64,000 nt of DNA from Equus caballus (taxonomy: Eukaryota > Chordata > Mammalia > Perissodactyla > Equidae), in NCBI RefSeq assembly GCF_041296265.1, contig NC_091693.1, forward strand, positions 17,000,001 through 17,064,000, written 5' to 3'. Position 1 is the first letter of the stretch, and each line of letters begins with the position of its first letter. The translations under genes were made by a program, and so were the position numbers. Positions 1 through 12,842 of the stretch are shown in pieces. Under the pieces are notes generated by a model. The model ran no database searches. It had not been told where the DNA came from and saw only the letters and a program-made list of their open reading frames with translations.

Positions 1-254
1 AATAAAATTGAGATAAAATCATCTTCATTGCTATCACAATTTTAAAAGTGCACTATGTACAGACACCACAAAACTCTGCACCCAGCAACAGTTGGGCAGA
101 ACCAGAGAAGGGCAAACACAGGAGAAGGAGGCTAATTTGGGGGCGAGGAGTGGATGTGGGTCCCACTTCGAACCATCCCTCAGCAGAATTTCCCTCCCCG
201 GAGGGGATTTCATTCAGGTGTTGCCTAAATTTGAACCATCTTTGCATCCTAGGG

Positions 255-1110
255 ACAAACCTCTCTTGATCATGGCATATGACTCTTTTAATGTGCTGTT
301 GAATTTGGTTTGCTAGTATTTTGTTGAGAATTTTTACATCAATATTCATCAGAGATATTGGCCCGTAGTTTTCTTTTCTCGTAGGGTCCTCATCTGGCTT
401 TGGTATCAGGGCAATGCTGGGCTCAGAAATGAGTTTGGGAGTGTTCCCTCCTCTTCAATTTTCTGGAAGAGTTTGAGGAGGATTTGTGTTAATTCTTCCT
501 TAAATGTTTGGTGGAATTCACCAGTGAAACCCTCTGGTCCTGGGCCTTTCCTTGTTGGAGGTTTTTGATTACCGATTCAATCTCCTCACTCGTCCTTGGT
601 CTGTTGAGTATTTCTGTTCCTTCCTGATTCAGTCTTGGTAAGCTGTATGTTTCTAGAAATTTATCCATTTCTTCTAGGTTATCCAGTTTGTTGGTGTATA
701 ATTGTTTATAGTGTTCTCTCATGACCCTTTGTGTTTCTGTGGCATCAGTATTAACGTCTCCTCTTTCATTTCTGATTCATTTATGAGTCTTATCTATTTC
801 TAAGTTAGTCTAGCTAAAGTTTTGTCACAGTTATTTATCTTCTCCAAAAAAACAGCTAATCGTTTTGTTAAGCTTTTCTATTGTTTTCTGGTCTCTGTTT
901 CATTTATTTCTGTTCTGATCTTCATTGTTTTCTTCTTTCTGCTAACGTTGGGCTTAGTTTGTTTTCCTTTTCTGGTTCCTTGAGGTGTAAAGTTAGGTTG
1001 TTTATCTGAGATCTTTCTGCTTCTGGAGGCTCTTGATAAGACCTCAGTTTGAGATCTCCAATTGGAGAGTTCCTCCAATCTGAACACTGCTTGTACTTTT
1101 TAGCTGTGAG
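255..1110 (-). mobile_element. L1 ORF2 fragment
   Basis: Minus-strand translation gives L1 reverse-transcriptase region peptides: [20 protein letters not shown], and further 5' [20 protein letters not shown] followed by [20 protein letters not shown]. The frame is broken by stops and shifts, and a segment near 95-250 is foreign or deleted. This is an old, dead LINE copy. Confidence 0.85.
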
Positions 1111-1139
1111 CCATGGACCCAAGATGGAACACCCTACAA

Positions 1140-2250
1140 TCTGACATCCATGTTAAGAATGAACAAAACAGTACAAGTCCTTTCCAGCTGGGTTCAAGGT
1201 TAGTTTTGCAGTGATTGTGTTCCCCAAATACCTAATCTCCTGCTTGCTATTTCTGTAAAGGTTGGTCAGACAGCTGGAGAGGAAAGGCAGTGGACTTGTC
1301 GATCGCGGGACTGTGGGTATGTAGTGAATCCTGGACAGTGTCTGAGGATGTCCACCGGGTTGAACTGGAATCCTCTGATAGCCAGGGTGATTGGGGAAAT
1401 TTATAGGTCTTCCTGCAGTGACTTCAAAGGGACACAGTCTCAGAGGAGGTCGGGGAGAGGATCTGAGAGCCGTAAGAGGGGGTGGCTAACACCCGTGGCC
1501 GTGCCGAGTCCAATTCCTCAGACAGTTCAGCGAGCCTGGACTTGAAGATGCGCTTGGCTCTTTCCACGGTGCCTGACGAGTGAGGGTGGCAAGGGCAGTG
1601 AAGTCTTTAACTCATGTGCGTTGCCCTTTCTACATCCCGTATCATTCTGCCAGTGAAACGCCATCCTCCCTCACTAGTAATGGCAGAGGGGACCCCCCAC
1701 GTGGGGAAGATTTGTTCTAGGAAAACCCTGGCAACGGAGGTTGCCGCGGCATTTCGGTAGGGGAAGGCCTCCGACCATCTAGCAAACCGCGTGTGAGAGC
1801 GAGCACATGTGGTGGACTTGCGCCTTCGGTAACTGGATGAAGTCTGTCTGCCAGGGAAGGAAAGGTCCCAGGGCGACTGCTTCCCTTCGTGGCTCCAACT
1901 TCACAGTTTTTCCAGGTTGATGTTTCTGAAAGAGGAGGCGGGGGAGGGGAGGGAGGCAACCCCTCGGTTGGGATAAAAGCTAAAAGGTCCGAACCATCGC
2001 AGGTCTCATCCAGCCCACGTTTGGTTCTTTCCTGGTGAGTCATGTTGTGTAAACTGTACACAACGACCTGGAGACAGACTTGGGCTCTATCCAGTGACGA
2101 CACGACAATAATGTTATAGAAGTTATAATAGCGTTTAATGGTGGCGTCAAAGGCGCCTTAGGAGCGCACCCAGCACGGCGCTGTATCACTTTTGTACCTT
2201 CTCTCAAAACGTTTTCGACTGTCCTCTCCACTTTGGGGGCAGACATCCCA
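1140..2250 (-). mobile_element. Class I ERV pol fragment (integrase region), fossil
   Basis: On the minus strand the stretch has integrase-like pieces: ARVFLEQIFPTWGVPSAITS around 1690-1750 and FEVTAGRPINFPN nearer 1390, the order expected in gammaretrovirus-like pol. It is clearly broken, with several breaks and no recognisable LTR pair. The left border meets the L1 fragment and the right border the CpG island. Confidence 0.5.
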
Positions 2251-2279
2251 GCGGCCAACACTAGGTGGCACTAGGGGAC

Positions 2280-3110
2280 AACTCGGAAATTAAGCGAGGC
2301 TCAGACCCTGCGGTGCGCGTGCGCACAGCTGCGGCGCGTGGGCTACGGTGTGTGTCGCTGTCACCTTGCAGGTGTCACTATTCAGTGGCTGTTGCCACGA
2401 CCGGGCGCGCTGGACGCTTGGGAGCTGCTGAGTTCGTGGCGGGCAGCCCCTTTCAAGGGTCTGGGGTCCTCCTTAGTGGTTTCTGTTGGCGACCAGCCTC
2501 CGGGTCCCGCATCTCGTAAGTGGAGCCCGGAGAGTCGTGGCCCCGCAGCGCCCCTGGTTCTGCCCCCTGGGCAGGTCACGGAGGTGTCTCCTCCGCGTGG
2601 ATTGGCGCCAGCGTGCACCCCCTGAGCCCGACTGAGGTCCCAAGTCACACACGCGGGTCCCAGCCAGGCCCGGAGTCTCCAGGCCCCAGCGCGCTTTGGA
2701 GACCCCGCGCCTCCGTGAACGGCCGCGGCCCGTCCGCTGTGGGGGCGCCTCCCCAGCTCCGCGGCAGCTGGCCTTTGGTGGGAACCTTTCACGGTGGGTG
2801 AGGGATGGAAACACCCAGAGGGAATGGAGACACAGCTGCCTCATCAAGGGACGCTCCAGTGAGAGACCCCCAGCGTTTGTGTGTCTGGAGAACCCAAAGG
2901 GCACCCGTGAGGGAATCAGCTTCACGTATTTGTGATGCACAGAGTGTCCCTGGGAGAGCGCTGCAATGCCGGGAATCGGGGAAGAACCCGACTGCCCCTG
3001 TCCTCCCGCCCTGCGCGCCGAGCGCGGAAAGTAGGTCAGCGGACCCGGGAAGATGCGCAGGTGGAGGTGCCGGGTGGGGAAATGGGGTAAAAGGCGCCCA
3101 CGTATCCTGT
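2280..3110 (+). promoter_or_regulatory. Orphan CpG island with NRF1-like palindrome
   Basis: Dense CpG over about 0.8 kb with no recognisable coding exon. It contains TGCGCGTGCGCA at 2314-2325 (NRF1-like) and a consensus splice donor GTAAGT at 2516, so a noncoding first exon on the plus strand ending at 2515 is plausible. I cannot name a gene for it. The short open frames inside are typical of GC-rich DNA and look like no protein I know. Confidence 0.5.
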
Positions 3111-3214
3111 CTTCGGGGAGGAGAATGGCGATGTCACTTTAAATCCAGATGGCTGCTTTCACTTTACGTATTTCTGAACATTTTAAATTGGTCACGTGAG
3201 GATATTTGTTAAAT

Positions 3215-4505
3215 AAAAGTGACCAGAAAACTCATGGTACTTGACCTAACTTTTCTCCAGGTGAGGGGAGAACCAGCATCACAGGATACATTTAAAAGAA
3301 AAACAGGTGGAAGAGAAGAAAACTGCGGGCTCCTGGGGAAAATGGCAGATTTTAGCTTTCAGTCTCTAAATACACAGGATGAACCTGGAGCATCTCGTAG
3401 TGCCAGAGATTAAGGAAATGCTAAAGATAACAATTACAATAGTAATACAAACTCCACATCGATCACAATGTGTCAAAGGGACACACGAGCCAACTAGAAG
3501 AACTCCCGATGGCCCACGCTGGGACAATTTGAGCAAAAAGTAAATTAAGTAGAATTGGATTATAAACCAAAGCTTAAAATAAATATGCATGAGTCCATCC
3601 CTGTAGGATAGATAATTGGGGAGGAAGAGACAAATGTCCAGTGCAGAAGAATTCCAAATAATTTCTGTAGTTATGGTGCCTTCAAGGAAGGGGAGCAAAA
3701 CTCCCCCCTCCTTAAGTGTGGGCTGCAAACAATGATACGGTTCCAAGAGTACAGCATGGAAGGGAGAGGAGTAACTTAAATGCTCACCACAGCCCTGTGG
3801 GGGAGGAGTGGCAAAGGTCCGCTTCCCAGATGGGGAAACTGAGGGTGGCTCAACATGTGATAGTGAATGTATTTCTCACCAGCCATGTGCGAGGACAGCC
3901 CCTTCTTATCTTTAGACAGAGCAGCTAGACATCCTGGACCATTTGGGACAGTCCCGTGTGTACCTATTGACCCAGCATGCTTCTCAACAGCTCCCTCCTT
4001 CACTCTCAAGGATCGCGGTTTGGACAATAAATTACACGATGACCCTACCTATTGACCTCAGTGTATAGTAGAAACCGAAATTAATCACAGAATTGTACAG
4101 GTAAGTTCATAACCTCACTTGTGTTAAATACGAAGAATTAGAGGAAATTCTGTAGGGAAAGCAAATAGTAGGACTTGTCCTAGTCTGAGATGTCAAGATG
4201 AACTGTCACTCTGAGAAGGTGACACTGAAGGAATAGTAAGTGACAATTAGGATGGGGCGAGGGAGGGAGGTGAGTATTCCAGGTTTGGGAACATCCAGGA
4301 AAAAAATAATCAACATTCTGCTGTGTGTTTTAAATTTGTCCTTGCCGTGATCACCGGTATTTTGACTTCTATCATTGTTCATCCAACAAAGAAAACAAGT
4401 GTTTTTTGGTAATTGCAAGAGAACCTGAGAGATTTTTATACTGGCTGAGGTGACTGTAATAAGACCAAATAAAGGTAGATGATGAGTCAAATAGTTAAAA
4501 CTTCA
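3215..4505. other. No gene seen; old repeat-like DNA
   Basis: AT-rich DNA with no supportable exon. A MIR-like remnant ('cttcccagatggggaaactgag') lies at about 3775-3860, minus strand. Confidence 0.5.
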
Positions 4506-4515
4506 ACTTCCTTTG

Positions 4516-4690
4516 AGCCAGCCCTGGTCGTCTAGCGGTTAAGGCTCCGTGCTTCCTTTCACCTCTGCAGCCTGGGTTCCTGCCCTGGTTGTGGAACCAC
4601 ACCACCCATCCATCAGTTGCCATGCTGTGGTGGTGGTTTACACAGAGAACTAAAAAAAAAAAAACACCAACTAAAATACACAACTAGGTA
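4516..4690 (+). mobile_element. tRNA-derived SINE (divergent ERE type)
   Basis: Has a tRNA-like head with 'gtctagcggttaag', the 'gccatgctgtggtggt' body and an A-rich tail with 'acaactaggtactg'. A CT microsatellite follows at 4709-4740. More diverged than the other EREs in the window. Confidence 0.7.
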
Positions 4691-4740
4691 CTGAAACTTT
4701 AAAACGCTCTCTCTCTCTCTCTCCCTCTCTCTCTCTCTCT

Positions 4741-6055
4741 CAAAAAATTCAACTTCCTAAAATATACAGGGAGCAAATCTAATTTCCTCCTATCCAAAAA
4801 GGACACAAGTAATACAGACTCAGGATTCAAGGTGATATAACAATTACAGATTGAAGTTGCAGGAAATGCTCTCAAGGGCGTGTCTCCATATTAGGCTGAC
4901 AAGATACAGAATAAAGAAAATTCTAATAAGAGAAGGCTTCACCCCACCTGGCTAATGAGGATATTCTTAGTATCACTAAGGAATCTGATGTGTAAATATG
5001 CCTGTCTTTTTACAAAAGCCTAGCTGAGTGTTTTGTAATCGCCAAGTGAAGGTACAAGGTTGCTGAATTTCTGAAGGTTCCTCTATTTAAAGCTGTACAC
5101 AGTGGGTACAAAGTCTCCTGGGGTCCGGGAAGTCAAAGCATCTTCAAGGGTGGCAAGAAGGGCAGGGTGGCTGGGGACTCAGGAAGAAGGTCTCCGGAGG
5201 GAGCGAGGTGAGGTTGGGGTGGAGGCTCATCCTAAGACTCTTGAGAAGTCGTGGAAAAATATGACTCACGTTGTAGGGTGACCTTCAGGAAAGACCTCAT
5301 CAGATCTGAGCTTTGTCCTCCCAGGGGTCCGGGCGCATGCTGGGAGGTCACTGAGGGAATGGGAGCAACACCCAGGTGTGGGGAGATGGTGACGGGACCA
5401 GAGTGCAGAGATGGAAACAGACAGGAGTGGTTTCAGTCATGAGACATTTAGGAGGGAACAGCAACATGACTTGGGGGTGGATGGAACACTCACTCAATCA
5501 TTCAGTAACTACTGAGTATCTGCTATGAGCTGGCCATTGTTTTGGGCGCCGTTTTGGGGAGAGAGTTGGGCTTCATCAAGGATGGTGCTCAGATGTCTGC
5601 CTTTTGTAACTGGAAGATGATCACATCGTTCCCTGACACAGGGATCCTGGAAGGGGGCCGATTTTGAAGGAGCAAATCATGTGCCATTTTGGAAATCTTG
5701 CATTTGAGGTGCTTTGGGTCATCAAGTGGAGATTTCAAGGAGACAGGTGGATACAGAGATCCAGAATTCAGCTGAGAGCTCCTGGCTCAACATAAAAGTC
5801 TAGAAATCACCGGCATTTCAGTGGTGGCTAAAGCCATTATCTGGATAAGATCACCTGGCATAAAAAGTGTAGCATAATGGTCAAGGAGGGAAGAATGAGT
5901 CTGAAAGAGAGAACAAAAGACCAGCCAGAGAAGTAGAAGGAAAATCAAGACAGTCTTATGAAACAGAACTTAAGGAAGTGAGCATTTCGAGAAGAAGGAA
6001 GTGGTCAACTGTGTCAAATGCTGCCCAATTGCCCAAGGTCATCCAGCTAAGTGTC
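4741..6055. other. No gene seen
   Basis: Intergenic DNA with no convincing exon on either strand. A short MIR/L2-like trace ('ctatgagctggccattgt') occurs near 5520. Confidence 0.5.
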
Positions 6056-6059
6056 AGGG

Positions 6060-7725
6060 CTGAAATTTAAAACCAGCTCTAACTAATTAATAAATGGTGC
6101 TGGGACAAGTGATTCGCCATTTAGAAACAAATTTACACTCCTACCTCACACCACAGCTATTGTAAATTCCAGCAGAGGTAAAGGACTGAAAGCAAAACAC
6201 AAGATAACATTTTTTATTTTATTTTATTTTTTGAGGAAGATTAGCCCTGAGCTAACTACTGCCAATCGTCCTCTTTTTTTTTTCTTTTTTTTCTTTTTTT
6301 TTGCTGAGGAAACCTGGCCCTGAGCTAACATCCATGCCCATCTTCCTCTACTTTATATGTGGGACGCCTACCACAGCATGGCGTGCCAAGCGGTGCCATG
6401 TCCGCACCTGGGATCCGAACCGGAGAACCCCGGGCTGCCAAGAAGTGGAACGTGCGCACTTAACCGCTGTGCCATCAGGCTGGCCCCAGATAACATTTTT
6501 TAAATAGAAAATGTTTTATCATCTTGGTGTGGAAAGACTTAAGGCAAGACAGGAAACAGAAACCATTAAAAATATTTTTAATGGACTGGAGGAAAACATT
6601 TGCAGCACCTTTGACAGACATGGGGTTAACATCCCCCATATACAACAACCCAACGGAAAATGATTGACAGAGATGAACAGTTCAGAGAAGAAGGATTCAA
6701 ACAGCCATAAAAATGTAAAAAGACAATTATGGCCTGATGTTCAAGGAAATATGAATAACACAATAATTAGGGAGCATTCCATAGATTCATAAAGCATTTT
6801 AACACTGGTCACATTAAGGGGGAAAAGAAAAACTAAAACTTTCTGGAATGATATTTGGCAATATCTATTAAACTTTAAGATGCAGCTCTATTTCCTGAGC
6901 TGGGTGCTGGATGTATGGTGTATTCACAGTGTGAATATTTATAGAGCTCTCCACTCTGTTGATTCTATTAACTATAAATTCTATTCTATTTACTTTATAA
7001 AAAGTGCATTTGTATGTTTCTATGTGTATGTTATTCTTTCGTGCTTTTAAAAAGAACTTAGACACAAAATGTACATACCGAACAAGTCAGCAATCCCAGC
7101 TATGGAATTCTTTTCTTCATTTTGCAAATCCATAACAAAAAGGCAAACAAGGCAATTTATTTTCAAAATGGGCAATGGAGATGAAGAAGCAATTGACAGA
7201 AGATAAATCCAAATGGGCAGCAAATAGAAAAATATTCAATCTCCTGAGTGGTCATAAAAATGCCAATTAAAGTTACAAAGAGATATCACTTTATACCCAT
7301 ACATTTAAGAAGCGAGAACACCCACTCCTGGGTGAGTGGAAGCTCCAAGACATTATTTGTGGAAGCAGAATTGCTAACAGCCTTTGGGGGACAACAATCT
7401 GGTAATAGCTATTAAATATGTAAACCCTTTGACCAGGAAAGTCTATATTTAAAATTTATAAACGTTCCCACATGTAGGGCTGTATGTTCGATAATATTTT
7501 GTGCAGCATTGGTGGGGCGGGGAATGGTCATTGGAAAGCTTCAAAAAAGAAAAGCTTATGTCAAAATGGTGAAGCTATACCATGAAATATTATACAACCA
7601 TTGTGAAGAATGAATTAGAATTCAATGTATAGACCTGGAGAGATGCACATGAAATATTAGGTGGCAGAGGGCAAATCGATTTTCTTATTTTTAAACATGT
7701 GCCCTTACGTATGTTTTTGGGAAGC
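6060..7725 (+). mobile_element. L1 3' end, interrupted by an ERE
   Basis: Shows the L1 ORF2 tail ('aaatggtgctgggacaagtg') and continues after the SINE with 'aaaacatttgcagcac', then 3'UTR-like blocks to about 7700. Frames are not intact. Confidence 0.75.
6217..6487 (-). mobile_element. ERE SINE inserted in L1
   Basis: Full-length minus-strand ERE ending in the tRNA-like head ('cttaaccgctgtgccatcag'). Flanking copies of 'agataacatttttta' (6203 and 6488) are its target-site duplication, so it jumped into an already resident L1. Confidence 0.9.
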
Positions 7726-9110
7726 AGAATATGGCTTAGAACTTAATCTCTGGAGCCCGGAAGCCTGTGGCTGAGCCGACGTCACCACCTTCTCCCCGTG
7801 TGTGATAACCCTCGGGCCTCAGTTTCCTCGGTGGTAAGAGCAGGTTAATGACACGTCTCCCGCACAGGCCTGTGGGAGCTCGTGGGGAGATGACTCGTGG
7901 AAGGTGCTGGAGCTGCCCGCTGCGCTGTGCCATGACACCGTGAGTGTGAGCGTGATCCACCTGCGCGCGGAGAATACGGGGGAGGGAAACCCCACACTGG
8001 CTTCCACGGGGACCTCAGGGGGTGGAGCTGGACCGAGTGGACACAGGTGAGTAACGTTTCCTATCCATTCGACTACTCACAGCCGGCACGTGATACTTAT
8101 GTAATTTATTTAATCCACTAAAGTAGAAGGAAAGGAGGGAGAACAAACTGGGCCGTCCGCCCTGAGCGCACCAGATGCTGAGGAGGCAGGAGGAACGCCC
8201 GGGCAGGGCAGGGGCCCCAGGAAAGCCTTCTGCCCCAACAGCTGACCCCAAGCCCCTGAGTGGCCCTGGGCAGACGGCTGTCCCTCTCTGAACCTCAGTC
8301 CCCTCCTGTGCACAATGGAGCTGCCAATGGCCCCCACGGAAAGCACGTGGCTCACACCAAGGGCAGGTCTCAGTCCCTGTCCCCGGGCACTTGTGGGGCA
8401 GCAGGAGCCGACGTCTCAGTGCTGCACCCTTTCAGCCCATTTGATCCCACACCGACCTGCGAGTCAGGGACTTTCCATTATCCTCCCATTTTGCAGTGGG
8501 GAAACTGAGGCACAGATTGGTTAGGTCACTGGCCCCAGCTCACACCCTAGAATGGGCCCGGAATTCAGTCCCAGGCAGCCCGGCCCTGAATCAGGGCTCC
8601 GACCACCAGGCCCCACCGTCTCCCATGTCTCAGCACCGACGTCCCTTCTCTGGGCCTCAGGCTCCCCAGCCGTGGAGCGGGTTTCCCGGGGCTCAGCTCT
8701 GCAGTCTGCTCAAAGAGTTAGGGACATCGCGTTGGGACCTGGGAGGAGAGTTTAAAACCAGGACTCTGGTGATCTCAGTCCCCGTGGGCGGAGGGAGATG
8801 AGGCCCCGCCCTTTCTCTGCTGTGAGGCTCCCATTGCCCAAGGCCTCTGGGAGTGGGGACTGGGCAGGGCAGGGATCCAGGCCCTGGTGGGCCAGAGACC
8901 TCGGGGTGAGCGCCCAGGGGCCTGTGTGCCCTTCCCCTTCCGCCCGGCCTTGTCGTGGGCTCCCCCGCCCCACCTCACCTGGACCAACCACACCGCATCC
9001 GCATCCGGTGGCAGCCCTGCCAGAGGAGGAAGCAGAGTCTGAGGTCCCTGTCAGCTGCCCTGGGAGTCCCGCCAGGGTGTGAAGCAAGGCCTTTCCTGCT
9101 GCTCCGCTCC
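7726..9110. other. 5' flank of PGLYRP1
   Basis: GC-rich single-copy-looking DNA with a MIR remnant at about 8475-8600 (minus; 'ggggaaactgaggcacag'). No exon is seen. The last 100 bp form the PGLYRP1 promoter. Confidence 0.5.
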
Positions 9111-9114
9111 AGCA

Positions 9115-9120
9115 TATAAA
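9115..9120 (+). promoter_or_regulatory. PGLYRP1: TATA box of PGLYRP1
   Basis: TATAAA lies 53 bp before the start codon, so transcription probably begins near 9145 and the 5'UTR is very short. A kappaB-like stretch (GGGAGTCCCG, one base off consensus) sits about 50 bp further upstream near 9062. That would suit an innate-immunity gene but is weak evidence by itself. Confidence 0.75.
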
Positions 9121-9172
9121 GGCGGCCTGGCCAGCCGCGAGCTCCTAGACGTCCCTGTGTGCCCCGCCCGCC

Positions 9173-12100
9173 ATGTCCAGCCCCTGTGCCCTGCTCACTT
9201 GGACCCTTCTCACCCTCCTGGGACTCGGGGCGACTCGAGAAGACTTCACCCCATGCGGCCCCATCGTGCCCCGGAGAGAGTGGGGGGCCCTGCCATCCAG
9301 GTGCGAACAGCGCCTGGACCTGCCCGTGCGCTACGTGGTGGTGTCACACACGGCGGCCATCCCCTGTGACACGCCGGCCTCGTGCATGAGGCAGGTCCAG
9401 AACGTGCAGCATTACCACGCCCGGACCCGGGGCTGGTGCGACGTGGCCTACAAGTGAGTGCGGAGGGGACGCCGGAGGAGGGGAAGGTGTGCAGGCCCCG
9501 GAGACACGGGGTCCCGGTTCTAGAGCCGCCAGGCTGACACCCCGGGCAGCTTCGTTTCTCCGGGGTCACCGCCTAGGGCTGGGCACGTGCAGGCAGCACG
9601 AAAATGCTGGAGGAGGGGAAGGGGCTGACGGCCAGCTCTGCTCCCCGGGGAAGGACAGACTTTGCCAACACGCACCAAGGTGCCCTCCACCCTGGAGTCC
9701 CGTTAGACTGTCTGCGCCTGTGCTGGGAGGCAGACAGCAGGCTGGGTGAGCGCGGGGCTGGGTCCCTGTCCCAGCTCCCCTGCTGACGGCAGAGACCCAG
9801 GCCGGTCACTCAGCCTCTGAGCTGCAGTGTCCTCCTCCTGTGCACAGTCAGCGGATGGTGCCCACGTGATCGCCAACCGCCACTGCGGGCAAGGCTCCTA
9901 GGACACCGCCTGGCATGGAGTCCGGGCCCCAGATGCACGGACTATTGCCATTGGCACCTTCTATGTGTCAGGCCGAGTGCCGGATGCTGGCATGGGGACA
10001 CAGCCACGCACAGTGGGAATGCAGCCCAAAGGTTTAAACACCAGCAGGGACAAACGAGCAGAGTCAGTGGATGGAGTCACATGGTGACAGGAGTGACAAT
10101 AAAAAGGAAGAGGATGGGGGAGCTGAGGGAAGAGTGCAGTGAGCTAGGAGGACAGCGGGTGGGGCAAAGGCCCTGAGGCCAGTACGTGGGTCATCCCTGA
10201 GGGACAGAAGCCAGGATGGCATGAGGAGGGTTGGAGGGCCTAGTGGGCCACAGGGAGGACGTGGCTCTGCTCTGAGAAGGCAGGCGCCTCGGGAGGGACG
10301 GGCCGCGCAGTGGATGGAGCGCCCTCTGGCTGCTGTGAGGCGACAGACTCCAGGGTGAGGGGCAGGAACAGGGACTGGCACAGTCAGGTTAGCCTCTGGG
10401 GCCCATGCCACCAGCGCCCTGTCCAGAGTGACAGGCTGGGGTCCAGCACACGGGGTCCCACTGCCAGAGAGCGTTTGACCCCACAGGTTCTGAGACCTCA
10501 GGCTGCCCCAGAATCCACTTCTGGGAACTCAGGTCCCCAGGTCCCACCCTTAACTGCTTCGGCAGGGCGAGGGGAGGCCAGGGGGTCTGAGGACCTCAAC
10601 CAGAGAAATCTAGAAGCCTCCAAGGGTATCCCCAGCTCTTCAGGCTCTAATCTTACGATTCAAAGGCTCCAACTTCAAGGTTTTGTTCCCAAGAGTCAGG
10701 TGCTCCATTCTAGATGTTTCCATGAAGTCAGCAGAGCCGAGCCTGGGCCGCAGCCTCTGGCCTCAGTCGCCTTACAGAAAAGCAGACTGAAGTCAGCGCT
10801 CAGGTTTTAGGGCTCAGAGTCTGACTCAAACGTTCTGCATCCCCTTCCTCATCACATCACATCCTCTCTGAGCCTCAGTTTCCTCACCTGTAGAATGAGC
10901 CCCTGACTGTGCCCCCTGCTGTGGGGCTGAGGTTTCGGGGAGACGCCTCCATAAAGAAACGCACAGGGAGCCGCGATGCCTTCCAGGGGCTGTGGCTGTG
11001 GCAGGACCATGACCACCTAGTCCTGGGGGGGTGATTGGGGGGAAGTGTCATTGTGGCATTTCTAGTCTCTTCACAGCCAGACTCTGAGAGTCTGGCTTCC
11101 GAAGTGGCAGGTTCAGGACCCAGAGGGGAAAGTTCCGACATTCTGTGCATCACTGGGGACCCTGGGGGCCGAGGGCTGGGGAAGCAGACACTGCGGCTCA
11201 CGTGCTGCTCCTCTGGCTCATCCACATGCCAGGCAGACTCGCTCCACCGAGACCAGGGGGACGAGGGGTCTTAAGGATCGCCTGCCGGGACTGGAAAGCT
11301 CACAGGCGGATGCTGGGGCTCCAGGGTCTGGTCGGCTTGTGGTGCCAGCCCTTGAGTCCCTGATCCCGTCACTCAGGGACCCCAGCACGGAGCAGGAAGC
11401 AGCAAGGGGCTCAGGTGACGGTGGAAGAGCTCCTTGGTGGCGAGTTCTGAGAGGCAGGGGTCATGGGGTGTGACCTCGGGCAAAGCACCTCTCTTCCTAC
11501 GTCTCTGCTTCCTCAGCTTAAAGTGGGGATGACACAGGGCCTGCCTCGGAGGACCGCATGTGAGGACTCATCGAGAGCAGGACAGATTCTCCAGGGAGGC
11601 AGGAGAGAGCAAGGAGTCAGACCATGTGGGTGGGAATCATGGGGACCTGGGTGAAAATCCTGACTCTGCCCCTGACCCGCTGTGTGACCGTGGGCAGCTC
11701 TGCACCTCTCTGATTCTCCATCCACAGAATAGAGGCAGTAGTGACTCAGGGTTGCTGAGTGGAGGAGGGACAGGGGCTCCTTCCCCAGGAAACCCCTCCT
11801 CACTCCTCAACCCCCCACCCCACAGCTTCCTGATCGGAGAAGACGGGCTTGTGTATGAGGGCCGGGGCTGGGACACTCAGGGCGCCCACTCAGGTCCCAC
11901 CTGGAACCCCAAGTCCATCGGCATCAGCTTCATGGGTAACTACATGGGTAAGTGACTGTCCAGCCGTCGGGACAGGCGCGGACATGGGCCTGGGGGACCG
12001 CAGAGCGTGGTGGGTGGTGGTTCAGAGGCTCTGCCACCTACAAGCTCTGTGACCTCGGGCTAGTGACCTGCTTTTCGGAGCCTCATTGTCCCCTCTGGAC

Positions 12101-12686
12101 ATGACCGTTTCCAGCCCGCGGTCCTGGGGAGGACTCGGTCATCTGTACCAGGGTCTTGGGCCCGTCCACGGCCCCGAAGGAGCACAGGGTGAATGGCCAC
12201 TACCCTCTGGGCAGGAGCCCGAGGTCTGGAGCCGAGAAAGGAGGCTCAGCAAGGATCTTGACAGCGACCCTTGCGGAGGGCTTCCTCTGTGCACAAAGTG
12301 ACATGTTATCGTCCCATAGCCCTGGGGCCAGCTGCCATGATTCTGTCCTGTCACAGTGAGGAAACTGAGGCACAGAGAGGTGGAGCCACGGCTAGGGAGT
12401 GGCAGAGCTGGTTGTGGGCCCCAGCTGGGAGGGCACCATGCGAACCACTGCCCCCTGGACCTCTGCTTGTCCAGGGCCCAGCCTGACTCCTGCCTCTGCC
12501 TCCCCAGATCGGGCACCCCCGCAACGAGCCCTCAGGGCAGCCCAGAGTCTGCTGGCTTGTGGTGTGGCTCGGGGCGCCCTGAGGACCAACTATGAGGTCA
12601 AAGGACACCGGGACGTGCGGGACACAGACTCTCCAGGTGACCGGCTCTATGATATCATCCGGACTTGGCCACACTACCGATACTGA
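9173..12686 (+). CDS. PGLYRP1: Peptidoglycan recognition protein 1 (complete, 3 exons)
   Basis: Coding exons are 9173-9453, 11826-11947 and 12508-12686. They join in frame (phases 2 and 1) with GT/AG sites and give 193 residues, close to the 196 of human PGLYRP1. Residues 1 to about 21 are a signal peptide (leucine-rich core, [14 protein letters not shown]). The rest is one PGRP/amidase-2-like domain, with family landmarks such as [51 protein letters not shown] and VKGHRDV near the C-terminus. Short mammalian PGRPs are secreted, disulfide-linked, stored in neutrophil granules, and bind and kill bacteria; they lack the zinc-amidase activity of PGLYRP2. This function is family knowledge; the sequence shows the fold signature and conserved cysteines. 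The start is chosen because it begins the signal peptide and lies about 55 bp after a TATA box. Introns 1 and 2 hold MIR fragments and no other gene. It lies tail to tail with CCDC61. Confidence 0.97.
11620..11760 (+). mobile_element. MIR fragment in PGLYRP1 intron 1
   Basis: Shows the MIR core ('ctgtgtgaccgtgggcag' with 'ctgactctgcccctgac') just before exon 2. Confidence 0.7.
12280..12430 (-). mobile_element. MIR fragment in PGLYRP1 intron 2
   Basis: Reverse MIR core 'gaggaaactgaggcacagag' near 12358. A plus-strand MIR trace lies at about 12025-12090 in the same intron. Confidence 0.7.
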
Positions 12687-12732
12687 GGCCCTGCCTGCCC
12701 CCTCCAGTCAGAAACCCCCTGCCTCCCCCTCC

Positions 12733-12738
12733 AATAAA
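12733..12738 (+). terminator. PGLYRP1: PGLYRP1 polyadenylation signal
   Basis: AATAAA lies 47 bp after the stop codon, with a GT-rich stretch ('actgtgaccctgtgtcc') following within 30 bp. The 3'UTR is therefore only about 70 nt. Confidence 0.85.
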
Positions 12739-12842
12739 GATGCACTCACTGTGACCCTGTGTCCTGCCACCTGCCTCCCTTCCTCTCTGCCTCCCTCATG
12801 ACCCAACCACTCCCCCAGCTCCCAGCACTCTGTCCTCCCTGG

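Noticed and set aside
10310-10810. 166-codon plus-strand frame in PGLYRP1 intron 1
   Set aside because: Intronic, compositionally biased and without splice signals matching PGLYRP1 phases.
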